Source of the DNA: Dyella_B acidisoli
GTDB lineage: Bacteria; Pseudomonadota; Gammaproteobacteria; Xanthomonadales; Rhodanobacteraceae
Length of the DNA: 64,000 nucleotides
Reading direction: 5' to 3'
Assembly (NCBI RefSeq): GCF_049532895.1
Contig: NZ_CP064031.1
Span: 2,356,001-2,420,000, forward strand
Shown here: piece after piece, positions 1 through 8,600 of the stretch
How positions within the stretch are numbered: position 1 is the first letter of the stretch
How the letters are laid out: each line of letters starts with the position of its first letter
Position numbers and translations under genes: made by a program
Notes under the pieces: generated by a model
What the model was told of the DNA's origin: nothing
Seen by the model: only the letters and a program-made list of their open reading frames with translations
Database searches by the model: none

Positions 1-355
1 GAAGCGTGTGATCGGTAGCGAGGTCGACGCCACCGTTGCCCGTGCTGCGTGCAATCCGGGCTTCGCCGAACGTGACGGGTGTGGTCCCGAAGAAATTGGA
101 CAGCTTGACGCGGATCAGGCTGCCGCCATGCGATGTGTGGACAATCTGGCGAATTGACTGGTTTGAGATGGCGAGAGGCGGAACGGTGACGCCGGGGTAA
201 AGGATGTTGTAGTTCTGCGGCGCCGCATACCAGGTTGCGAACCACGGTGGTTGAACGCAGGCTGCCGACAAAAGCACAGCCAACGCCATGACGGCGATGA
301 CTCTTCCGAGTAAATAAAAGGTGCGAGTGCCTCTCTGGGATACGCGCTTACTCAT
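1..355 (-). CDS. SGNH/GDSL-type esterase, N-terminal part (runs off the window)
   Basis: Reading leftwards from an ATG at 355, the frame stays open to the window edge. The protein starts with a basic stretch and a hydrophobic signal segment ending in LLSAAC, which fits a signal peptide or lipoprotein lipobox. It continues with a W-x-A-A-P-Q motif and then SNFFGTTPVTFGEARIA, which resembles the N-terminal beta-sandwich of secreted SGNH hydrolases (family knowledge). A GGAGAAA ribosome binding site lies just before the ATG. The catalytic GDS block should lie beyond base 1, so substrate and activity cannot be judged. The family assignment is by motif resemblance only. Confidence 0.6.
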   Translation of the reverse strand, partial: MSKRVSQRGTRTFYLLGRVIAVMALAVLLSAACVQPPWFATWYAAPQNYNILYPGVTVPPLAISNQSIRQIVHTSHGGSLIRVKLSNFFGTTPVTFGEARIARSTGNGGVDLATDHTL

Positions 356-1216
356 AACCATTTCTCCTGTGTGGTGGTTTGCACGTGTGTTACTGAGGGC
401 GTTTCGACTTAGGAGCAGGCAAAAGGTGGCAAGCCGCCCGGGCGGGCGGAGACGCGAAAACGTTCTTGAATACGTGTGGGGAGCGAGCGTTCTATCGCCA
501 GTCGTGCGGTGAATTCGTTATGAAAGGTGGTGTCAAGGCGCTAGCCGGGCGCCCCGATTTCAATCCTGCAATAGCGATCACCTTTGCAGCGCACAGCAAA
601 GGTGAAGTGCACGTGTAGCGACTCAGCGGTAACCCTTGAACTGGAATCGCAAATCATTGCTTCATAACCAGTTGGGACGCCGCATCGTCATAACATCAGC
701 TTCGACTAGAAAGATCCAATTGACCAAAACATCGCAAAGCCAATCGAACGTGCTGAGTGCCTGCGCGTAAAACAGTTTGATCACTCATGGCAGATCTGAG
801 GAGCAGGGCGATTAGATTGGGTTATCGAGGGCAGGGCAGACTGAGTCCTCTACATGCGATGCTGGGGTTCGTATACGCTGAAGAGGCAGGCCATGCCAAC
901 GTGGACCTGAGGCTTGTCGCGTGACATGGGTTTGTAGACATTTCATGCAAGCGCGCAGGAGAGCGCGGAGTTCAGCGCATGCCTGGATCAAGCACAGTGC
1001 CCAAGTTTTTCTGGCCACATTTTCCAATGGCAATGGTACAAGCAGTGCCTGCTTTGCTATGACGTCCAGCACTGGCTCGAAGCTACATTCCAATCTACCT
1101 TGCAGCGCCATCTGCTTCAACTTTTCGTGCCGAGTAACTCAAGTTTTTTGCGGTTCTTCCCCACAATTACGCATTACGACTCACTTTCAATTTGCTATGT
1201 GCAGTTGGAGGAATAA
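356..1216. other. Gene-poor stretch before the exported TPR gene
   Basis: No convincing coding sequence is seen in either strand. The short open frames here lack ribosome binding sites and recognisable domains. The stretch contains one copy of the dispersed GTTATCG repeat (806-853) and presumably the promoter of the gene at 1217. Confidence 0.5.
806..853 (+). repeat. Dispersed intergenic repeat, copy A
   Basis: It contains GGGCGATTAG, then GGGTTATCGAGGGCAGGGCA, then GACTGAGTCCTCTAC. Copy C near 26950 shares almost all of this, including the GCAGACTGA and CTCTAC blocks. Copies B, D and E share only the left part. All five lie between genes and in the same orientation. Confidence 0.7.
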
Positions 1217-2929
1217 ATGCAGTCGACAAAGGTCGTCGAATCACTTCTCTCAGGCTCGGCGTGGACGCGCTTGATCGCGCCATGGATCTTCGTTCTTGTG
1301 CCATCGCAGGCCTTTGCTGATATCCATAGTGAGCAGGCCAAGCCGATAAAGTCGGCGGGGCACATGATGGCTATGGCTTCCGCCAACCCCGTGCCGGCGG
1401 CGACAACTCTTTTAACGGGTTACGGCACCGGTGGATTTGCGGTGAAAACCTCGAGTCAGGAAGCCCAGGCCTATTTCAATAACGGGATGCAGCTCGCACA
1501 TGCTTTCGCGCATAAGGCGGCTATCGCAGCGTTTCGGCGCGCCGAGCAACTCGACCCTCAATGCGCCATGTGCGCATGGGGAGAAGCGTGGGCTCGCGGA
1601 CCTACGATTAACTATCCGATCAGCGAAACGGTTCAAGCGCAATTGGCCAGCCTTGCTGATCATGCCGCTGCGCTCGCGAAAGACAATTCGCCCAAGGAGC
1701 AGGCGCTGATTGCCGCCCTGCAAAAGCGCTATCACCAAGGTGGCGGCAAAGGTCCGGGCGATATGGCGTTTGCGCAAGCCATGGATACCTTGTACGAGTC
1801 CAATCCTTCAGATGATGAGATCGCGGTCATAACGGCCGACGCCTGGATGATCCCTGCTGCGCAGGAAGGTAACCGCGACCATCTGGATCGATCCGTGCAG
1901 ATTCTCGAAAACGTGCTGCATCGGGCGCCCGACAACAGCGCCGCGATCCATTTTTATATTCATGCGACGGAAATGGACGGGGTTGCGGGAGAGGCGCTTC
2001 CCTATGCAGAGAAATTGCCCGGGCTGGCGCCAGCAGCAAGTCACCTCATTCATATGCCATCTCATACATATTTTTGGGTGGGGCAATATCGCGCCGCAGA
2101 GAATGCGAATCTCGAAGCCGTGAAAATCGATAGTGAAAATGCAATGCGATTGAAGCCAAGGGGTGGCGTCTTTGGGCTCCCTTATCACGGACACAACGTG
2201 CAGTATGGCGAGGCGGCAACGTTGATTGATGGCGATGCAAAAGAAGGGCTCGCACTGGCGACGGCACAGTTGCAGCAAGTGTCGGCGTCCAATGCTTCAA
2301 GCTTCCTCCATCAATTTGAGTTCGTCACCGCCTATTTCGTCTTCGGGCGATTTGCCTCGCCGCAAACGGTGGCGTCCCTGCCTCCGCCGGACAAAACACT
2401 CCCGTATGCGCTAGCCATGTGGCATTACGCGAGAGGGGAGTCCGATGCGCGAAACGGCGACGCCCTGGGCGTTCAACGAGAAGCCCAAAAAATCGCGATC
2501 GATCACGCCGATCTCGCCAAATTCGGGGACTCCGCTGCGCAAGTGGAATCGATGGTCGATATAGCACGACTGGTTTTACAGGGCCGCGTTGCGATGATCG
2601 AGAAGCGGTGGAGCGACGCCGAAGCCGACTATCGCAAAGCGGCAGATATCCAGGATGCGAAGCTAGGGGCATTCACCGATCCGCCGACCTGGTGGTATCC
2701 CATACGCAGAAGTGTTGCCGCTGCGCTGCTGGCCAAAGGCGATCCGATAGCCGCAGAGGTCGAGGTAAACGAGGCGCTCCTGCACTGGCCGTTGGATCCT
2801 CAGAGCCTGAAAATCTTGGCGGACTGCCAGCAAGCCACGGGGCATTTGGAAGAAGCAAAACACCAAAATGCGCTTGCCCATAACAACTGGCTTGGCGATG
2901 CCGCTGCCTTGCCGATTGCGCTGCTTTAG
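1217..2929 (+). CDS. Exported tetratricopeptide-repeat protein
   Basis: A 570-residue protein starting at an ATG with a GGAGGAAT ribosome binding site six bases upstream. Residues 1-35 look like a signal peptide (hydrophobic core, AFAD end), suggesting a periplasmic or envelope location. The rest is helical with TPR-like units, for example around residues 85-115 (AYFNNGMQLAHAFAHKAAIA and the following helix) and again near 440-540. The motif AIHFYIHATE is typical of a group of bacterial TPR proteins of unknown role. No catalytic residues are evident. It stands alone, with gene-poor DNA on both sides. It is probably a protein-protein interaction scaffold; nothing in the context narrows this further. 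Confidence 0.75.
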   Translation: MQSTKVVESLLSGSAWTRLIAPWIFVLVPSQAFADIHSEQAKPIKSAGHMMAMASANPVPAATTLLTGYGTGGFAVKTSSQEAQAYFNNGMQLAHAFAHKAAIAAFRRAEQLDPQCAMCAWGEAWARGPTINYPISETVQAQLASLADHAAALAKDNSPKEQALIAALQKRYHQGGGKGPGDMAFAQAMDTLYESNPSDDEIAVITADAWMIPAAQEGNRDHLDRSVQILENVLHRAPDNSAAIHFYIHATEMDGVAGEALPYAEKLPGLAPAASHLIHMPSHTYFWVGQYRAAENANLEAVKIDSENAMRLKPRGGVFGLPYHGHNVQYGEAATLIDGDAKEGLALATAQLQQVSASNASSFLHQFEFVTAYFVFGRFASPQTVASLPPPDKTLPYALAMWHYARGESDARNGDALGVQREAQKIAIDHADLAKFGDSAAQVESMVDIARLVLQGRVAMIEKRWSDAEADYRKAADIQDAKLGAFTDPPTWWYPIRRSVAAALLAKGDPIAAEVEVNEALLHWPLDPQSLKILADCQQATGHLEEAKHQNALAHNNWLGDAAALPIALL

Positions 2930-3550
2930 TCAGGGAAAAGTAGCCTGCGAAATCCCAGATGCTGACAGGGTGTAGAACCAATGCCGCTGCGGCCCAAACC
3001 AAGAACCTGAAATCAAGAAGCTCCAGGGGCAACAACGTCCGATCGGACATTGCATCACTAAAGATGCGAGCGGTGGGTCATGAATAGCTTATTGACTTTA
3101 TTAACCTTTGATGCGTTCGTGTCGCAACTTTACTCCGCAGGGCTAACCAGAAAAGTTGAGAGTTTTTCAGGCAAACCACAAAATTTGTGATTTTTTTCGT
3201 TGTGATTAGGGAGCGTTATCGCGGGTAGGGTAGCCAAATGCTTTTCGGTAAAAGTGACATGGTTACTAGAACATGTTGGAGCGAAAAGAATCAGTGCCTG
3301 GCGTGCCCTCCAGGCGTGCACACTTTTTGTGTGCCGGATGAGTTCTGTTCTATCCGGGTGTTTCCGTTTGCATGAAGCCCTGCCTATTGATCACGCAGTC
3401 GCCTAGGGACTAACGTAACTTACGAGAGCACAGCAACTTGCGGAAGATTGAGTGCTGCTGACGCTTTGAGCTGATAGCACCTGAGTTATGGTTGTGCAGG
3501 CTCTCAACGATCTTCAGTCGCCTCGTCGTGATTCCAGCGCCCTATACGAG
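2930..3550. other. Intergenic stretch with repeat copy B
   Basis: This lies between the TPR gene and the end of the convergent flavin reductase-like gene. No supported gene was found. It contains repeat copy B (3201-3235) and AT-rich DNA, but no clear hairpin terminator was seen. Confidence 0.5.
3201..3235 (+). repeat. Dispersed intergenic repeat, copy B
   Basis: It reads TGTGATTAGGGAGC, then GTTATCGCGGGTAGGG, matching the left half of copies A and C. Confidence 0.6.
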
Positions 3551-4474
3551 TTAAACCTCCGCAAACGCCATATCCTGCCTTTGGCGATAAATTTGATGAA
3601 AACCTGCCGTGTGGTGCAGTTGCGCACCTTCCGCCCAGTGCTCGTCGGAAACGACGTGGCCAAGGAAAAAAGTGTGCAAGCCGATCACCTGACTGTGCAC
3701 GATGTTCAACTCTTGAATACGTAGTGCTTCGACGACGGCGGGAATACCGAATTCCTTCGACGGTCGAATAGGAAATGGAAGTGCGTTCCAATCTTGAAGG
3801 GGCTCTTTGTGGTGCACAGAGAGCTTGTAAACGATCCCTTTCATGGCAGCGGGGACATTGGACAACACAACCCGGCGAACCTCGCGCATCACTGGCTCCG
3901 ACACGTTGGTGCTACGTAGTGCGAAGGAAAAAAGTCCGCTCCGTTTCAGCGGGCCAATCAAATCCATCGGGAAGATATTTTGCTGACCGGGCGCGTCGAC
4001 GGAGACGAGAACGACCGGCCGCGGGCACAGGTAAGCGACCATGAGCTGTTGCGCCGCCAAAGGGGCCATATTCAGGTGATTCGACGCACGGTTCTTCAGC
4101 ATGCTTCGATTCTGAAGCCACGTGTTCCATGAGCGCCGCGGCCACGCAAGACAATGATGCTCACCGGCTTCAACGTGGTAGATGGCAACCGATGCATCTT
4201 GGATAGCAATAAGGGCTGTCCGCGACAACCGCAAAAGGCCGAGCAACTTTCCCGTGGCGTTATCGTTATACTCAAGCATCACCTGCTCGCTGGCATCAAA
4301 ACTGATCGCAATCATGAGCGGATTGAGCGACGCCACCGTGTGATCAGTCGTGACATCCATCGACTGTCCATCCCAATGCAGGGTCGCAGTCACTGCATGC
4401 GACGGAGGCACAATAGCAACCGGCGACCATTGCGGTAGGGGGCGAACGAACGGCCTTATCCAATCTTTCCACAT
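3551..4474 (-). CDS. Flavin reductase-like FMN-binding split-barrel protein
   Basis: About 307 residues. The ATG at 4474 is preferred over a longer frame because it lies two bases after the stop of the methyltransferase gene, and the longer start would run deep into that gene. The C-terminal half carries the features of the flavin reductase-like domain: CPRPVVLVSVDAP, then NIFPMDLIGPL, FSFALRSTN and a late HTFFLGHVV strand (family knowledge: these strands bind FMN). The N-terminal 120 residues are less typical. It probably forms a two-gene operon with the upstream methyltransferase. A redox partner role in modifying a small molecule is possible, but the substrate is unknown. Confidence 0.65.
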   Translation of the reverse strand: MWKDWIRPFVRPLPQWSPVAIVPPSHAVTATLHWDGQSMDVTTDHTVASLNPLMIAISFDASEQVMLEYNDNATGKLLGLLRLSRTALIAIQDASVAIYHVEAGEHHCLAWPRRSWNTWLQNRSMLKNRASNHLNMAPLAAQQLMVAYLCPRPVVLVSVDAPGQQNIFPMDLIGPLKRSGLFSFALRSTNVSEPVMREVRRVVLSNVPAAMKGIVYKLSVHHKEPLQDWNALPFPIRPSKEFGIPAVVEALRIQELNIVHSQVIGLHTFFLGHVVSDEHWAEGAQLHHTAGFHQIYRQRQDMAFAEV

Positions 4475-4475
4475 G

Positions 4476-5105
4476 TCAGATGCGCCGGAATAGCAGGAAC
4501 ATATAGAGCTGAGTGGCCAGCCCGAAGCCGCGCGGAGTGAGGCGTTCCAGTTGGAAATAGGGTTCTGCGGCACGCGCTACGGCACCCGGCGTAAAACGGT
4601 GGATACGGCTTTCGCTGTCGATGGCGTAATGGCCGCGTAGCAGAAGATTAAGGAGATTCGCCCGCCACCATGCGTAACGCGCATCGCTTAGGTAATAAGG
4701 GTTGAGCATACTAGTCAGCACAAAGCCGCCTCGATGAACTACGCGCGACAACTCTTCGAAAAGCAGTGCGTGGCTCTCGAAATGATTGAGCACCGCAAAG
4801 TTCGCGATAACACCTTGAACCTTGCAAGCAAGCGGCGATGGTACGGCGACGATGCTTTTGCGTTCGATTTCGTCGCTGCAATACTTTGCCAGATACTCAC
4901 CCATTGCCTCCGACGGCTCATAAACGAAAGTACGATGACCTTTGGCGGCAAAGGCCTTGGCATCGATACCGGTCCCGGCGCCAAAGTCGAGCACATCCGC
5001 CCCCTCAGGCAGCAGATCCAATGCCATCTTCTGAAACCTGCCGCGTACCAGAAGATCACGCTGCGAGGTCAGAATGAAGTTGTGATACTGCTCTCCAGTG
5101 TGCAT
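4476..5105 (-). CDS. Class I SAM-dependent methyltransferase
   Basis: A 209-residue protein with the classic motif I VLDFGAGTGIDAKAFAAKGH near residues 38-57, followed by FVYEPSEAM as the acidic end of strand 2, and VIANFAVLNHF near the active site (family knowledge of class I methyltransferases). The later HRGGFVLTSMLNPYYLS segment fits strand 5. The substrate cannot be deduced; small-molecule methyltransferases of this shape act on lipids, quinones or secondary metabolites. Its stop is almost joined to the start of the flavin reductase-like gene, which implies co-transcription and perhaps a shared pathway. Confidence 0.75.
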   Translation of the reverse strand: MHTGEQYHNFILTSQRDLLVRGRFQKMALDLLPEGADVLDFGAGTGIDAKAFAAKGHRTFVYEPSEAMGEYLAKYCSDEIERKSIVAVPSPLACKVQGVIANFAVLNHFESHALLFEELSRVVHRGGFVLTSMLNPYYLSDARYAWWRANLLNLLLRGHYAIDSESRIHRFTPGAVARAAEPYFQLERLTPRGFGLATQLYMFLLFRRI

Positions 5106-5603
5106 GTCGTCGATTGCCTTCTGACAGACGTGTTTCCAATTTGATGGCCGTGGCTACCTGACACCTCAGATTTGTGCCAAGTGTTAAACAACCTTCAAGC
5201 AAAGGCGCAAAAGGGTCTTGCGCGGATGAGTGCCGCCTAACTTGTGAAAGGTTGTATTGAGTTTGAAATCGGTTCGCCAAGCTGTGAGAGATTTCGGCAT
5301 GGCCTATTTTGTAATGGCAACGATTCGCGCCTTGCGTCAACGACTACGTAGTCTATGGTGTCGGAGACGTACTAGATGATCTTATCGAAGCGGCCAAGTC
5401 ATCTCGGGACAGGTTTTGCAATCATGATGACATTGAGCAATAGGTCTCGAGGCGTTACCCTCCGGTGCGCTCTCGTGTGCCTGGTACGTCGAAGATGTGA
5501 CTTTCGCTGAAGTCTGTCTCGATGATAGTTCGCGTACTGTCATGCAACCAGCTGATTGGAAGCGAAGCTTCGTCAAGATGCGCTAATTAAGAGGAAACAA
5601 GTG
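5106..5603. other. Divergent intergenic region before the Rhs locus
   Basis: It separates the leftward methyltransferase gene from the rightward Rhs locus, so it should hold both promoters. No clear promoter boxes, small genes or hairpins were recognised. Confidence 0.4.
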
Positions 5604-8600
5604 ATGCTTGGATGCCGGCATAGGATCTGCCGTAGTGTGTTTGCGTGCCTAAGTTTGTTGGTGACTTGGACAGCCTGGTCGCAAACCGTGACGCCAGAAA
5701 GCGAGTTCAAACAGCTTATCCGCGTTAATGAGGATATTCATCCACTTGGAGAGAATCCGTTTGGCGAGAACGTAAGCCTGTACAACGGCAGCCTCTCGTT
5801 TCAGGAAACGGACATCGATTTAGCCGGGACAGGGCCGCGGCTGCAATTAGTACGCACGTTTGCCGTGGCGGATACTGCCGATCCTTACAATCGCGCCTTT
5901 GTCGATTGGCGGCTCGAGTTGCCTCATATCGAGACGTTGGTTGCGGATGCGGACACATTCTTCTCCAGTTCAACAGACCGTTGCAGTAATTTCCGCGCAG
6001 CTCCCACGATCACCGTGACATCGGGTTCGTCAACGCAGCCGAACTTCTATTTTGCGGGTAACTGGTGGCGTGGCTACCAGTTGATTGTTCCAGGTCAGGG
6101 GAGCCAGGATCTTCTAAAGCGCGATGCGGCCGGCAATGCACTTTCTCCGCAGATGACGGCGGCCGATGGCTCCCCGATGAGCTTCGGCATTGTCACCAAG
6201 CAGCACTGGCAGGTGAGTTGCCTGGCCAAAACATCCAACGGGATGCCGGGCGAAGGTTTCCTGGTGGTATCTCCGGCAGGCGAAAAATACTGGATGGATT
6301 GGCTGGTTTTGCAATCAGCCAAGAACGTCGGCTTCGCCCAGCCGGGATTCGGCGGCATGGCTCGGCACGTTGCGATGATGATGGTGTCGCGTGAAGAGGA
6401 TCGTTTCGGCAATAGCCTCTCCTACAGCTACGACGGCAATGGCAACCTCACCGCCATTCAAGCCAGTGATGGTCGCGGACTATCGTTGAGCTACGAATTC
6501 TGGCAAGGGCCGGACATGACCTCGCCGACCACGAGGATCCATAGCGTTACCTTGCAACCATCTAATGCCGCAGCCCGAACCTGGGTCTACGGCTATGCAA
6601 ATACCCCAGTACGCCTAGCAAGTGTGACGCTGCCCAATGGTTCGTCCTGGTCATTCAACCTAGGGAGCTTTCGCGCATCTAGCGAAAGCGTCATGATCCT
6701 TTATGACGCCTATGATGGTTGTCATTTCGATCTGCACCCTGAGGCCGCGGTCACCGCAACGGGTACCATCACGCATCCTTCTGGCTTGACCGGCACGTTT
6801 ACTACTCAAACTACGATCCGCGGACGTTCATACGTTCCGCGCGCTTGCGACGTAACCAGTAGCGGTCATACCTACCTGGAACAACCGGACGTTTACGCCT
6901 CGACGGCATTGGTAAGCAAGCAATTCTCCGGTGCAGGGCTATCAGGCTCGCCAACCTGGACATACGCGTATTCTCCGGCCAACGCAAGCTGGGGCAGTGA
7001 TTGTGCAAGCGGCTGCGCGACAACAGCCTGGACGGATGTTACCGATCCTTCTGGCAACAGTACCCGTTACACCTTTAGCAATCGCTACGACGCAACGGAG
7101 AGCCAATTACTTTCCACTAGCCTTTATTCGGGAGGCATCAGTGGAAGTCCGGTACGCAGCGAAACCCTTGGCTATGCACCTACCACTACGGGGCCGTGGC
7201 CAACGCATCTTGGCAGCACCCTTCTGACCAACATGAATGCGGCACAGTTGGAGCAGCTATCTCCTCAGAATCTTCGCGTGATTCAGCAGGATGGTGACAC
7301 CTATACCTGGCAGGTCCAAACCTTCGACGCTTACGCACACCCCAGTCAGGTGGTGCGTTCCAACTCGATTGCAGGCCAAAGTGCCATTACCAAGAAGACG
7401 ACGTATCTCAACGACCTACCACACTGGGTGCTTGGCTTGCTGCAGGAAACCGATAACCTCAGCACCGGCGAAGTCGAAACTCTCGATACGTACAATCTGA
7501 CCAACGTAACCTTGCAATCGCGTGCGCGATTCGGCCAAGTGCTGATGAGTTATGCGTTCAACGGCGCCGGCCAGCTGGCCAGTTTCACCGACGGCAATAG
7601 CCATACGACCAGCTTAAGCAACTACAAGCGCGGCATTCCGCAATCGATCGGCTACCCGGACGGCACGTCGGAAAGCCTCGCCGTCGACGATTTTGGTCAG
7701 ATCACTGCCGTCACTGACCAAGCTGGCCATACCACCAACTACAACTACGATGCGATTGGTCGCGTGACACAGGTCGCTTATCCCAGCGGGGACAGCGTGG
7801 CTTGGTATACCAAGCAAATCGCGTACAACTACGCCACTAGTGCCGAGCGAGGGGTTGCCGGCGGTCACTGGGACCGCACCATCACCATCGGCAATGCAAA
7901 GACGGTAACGTACTTTGATGCCATGTTGCGCCCAGTGCTTACCGATGCATCTAGCGGCAGTGCAGACATTACTACAACAGGTACGTATGACTGGCGCGAC
8001 CAAGCCACGTTCACCTCCTACCCAGTAACCGGGTCACCTGATATTGGAAGTGTCACCTCTGGTACGCATCACGGTTATGACTCTCTGGGACGGGAAACGC
8101 AAACCCAGGCTGACAGTGAACTGGGCGCGCTCACCACAGCTACGGTCTATCTGGCTGGCGCGGGCGAGCAAATCACGGATCCGAAGGGCAATGTCACAAC
8201 GACCTATTTCCAGGTGTTCGACGAGCCCACTTACAACAATCCTATCCGCGTGAATGCACCAGCGGGCATTACACAAAGCATTGCTCGCGATCTGTATGGC
8301 GACCCCACAACCATTACGCAATTCGGCACCTACGGTAGCGAAAACGACAGCGTCACCAAAACGCTGGTGTACGACACCTATCATCGCGTGTGCCGCACCA
8401 CCGAACCGGAGAGTGGTAGCACGGTGATGGCCTATGACGCGGCCAACAATCTTGTCTGGAGTGCGGAAGGTTTAAGTATTTCGGGAAGCGGCTGCGGCCA
8501 GGATCAGGTGGCTTCCACGGCGCAGACGGCGCGCACGTATGATGCCATGAACCGGGTCCTGACTATCGCGCCACCGACTGGCACGCAAAGCACGATCTAC

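Noticed and set aside
812..1274. Overlapping frames of 102 and 117 codons on both strands
   Set aside because: No ribosome binding site, odd amino acid content, and they run into the true start of the TPR gene and the dispersed repeat.
2930..3130. Leftward frame of about 125 codons over the end of the TPR gene
   Set aside because: It is mostly antisense to the TPR coding region and has no recognisable features.
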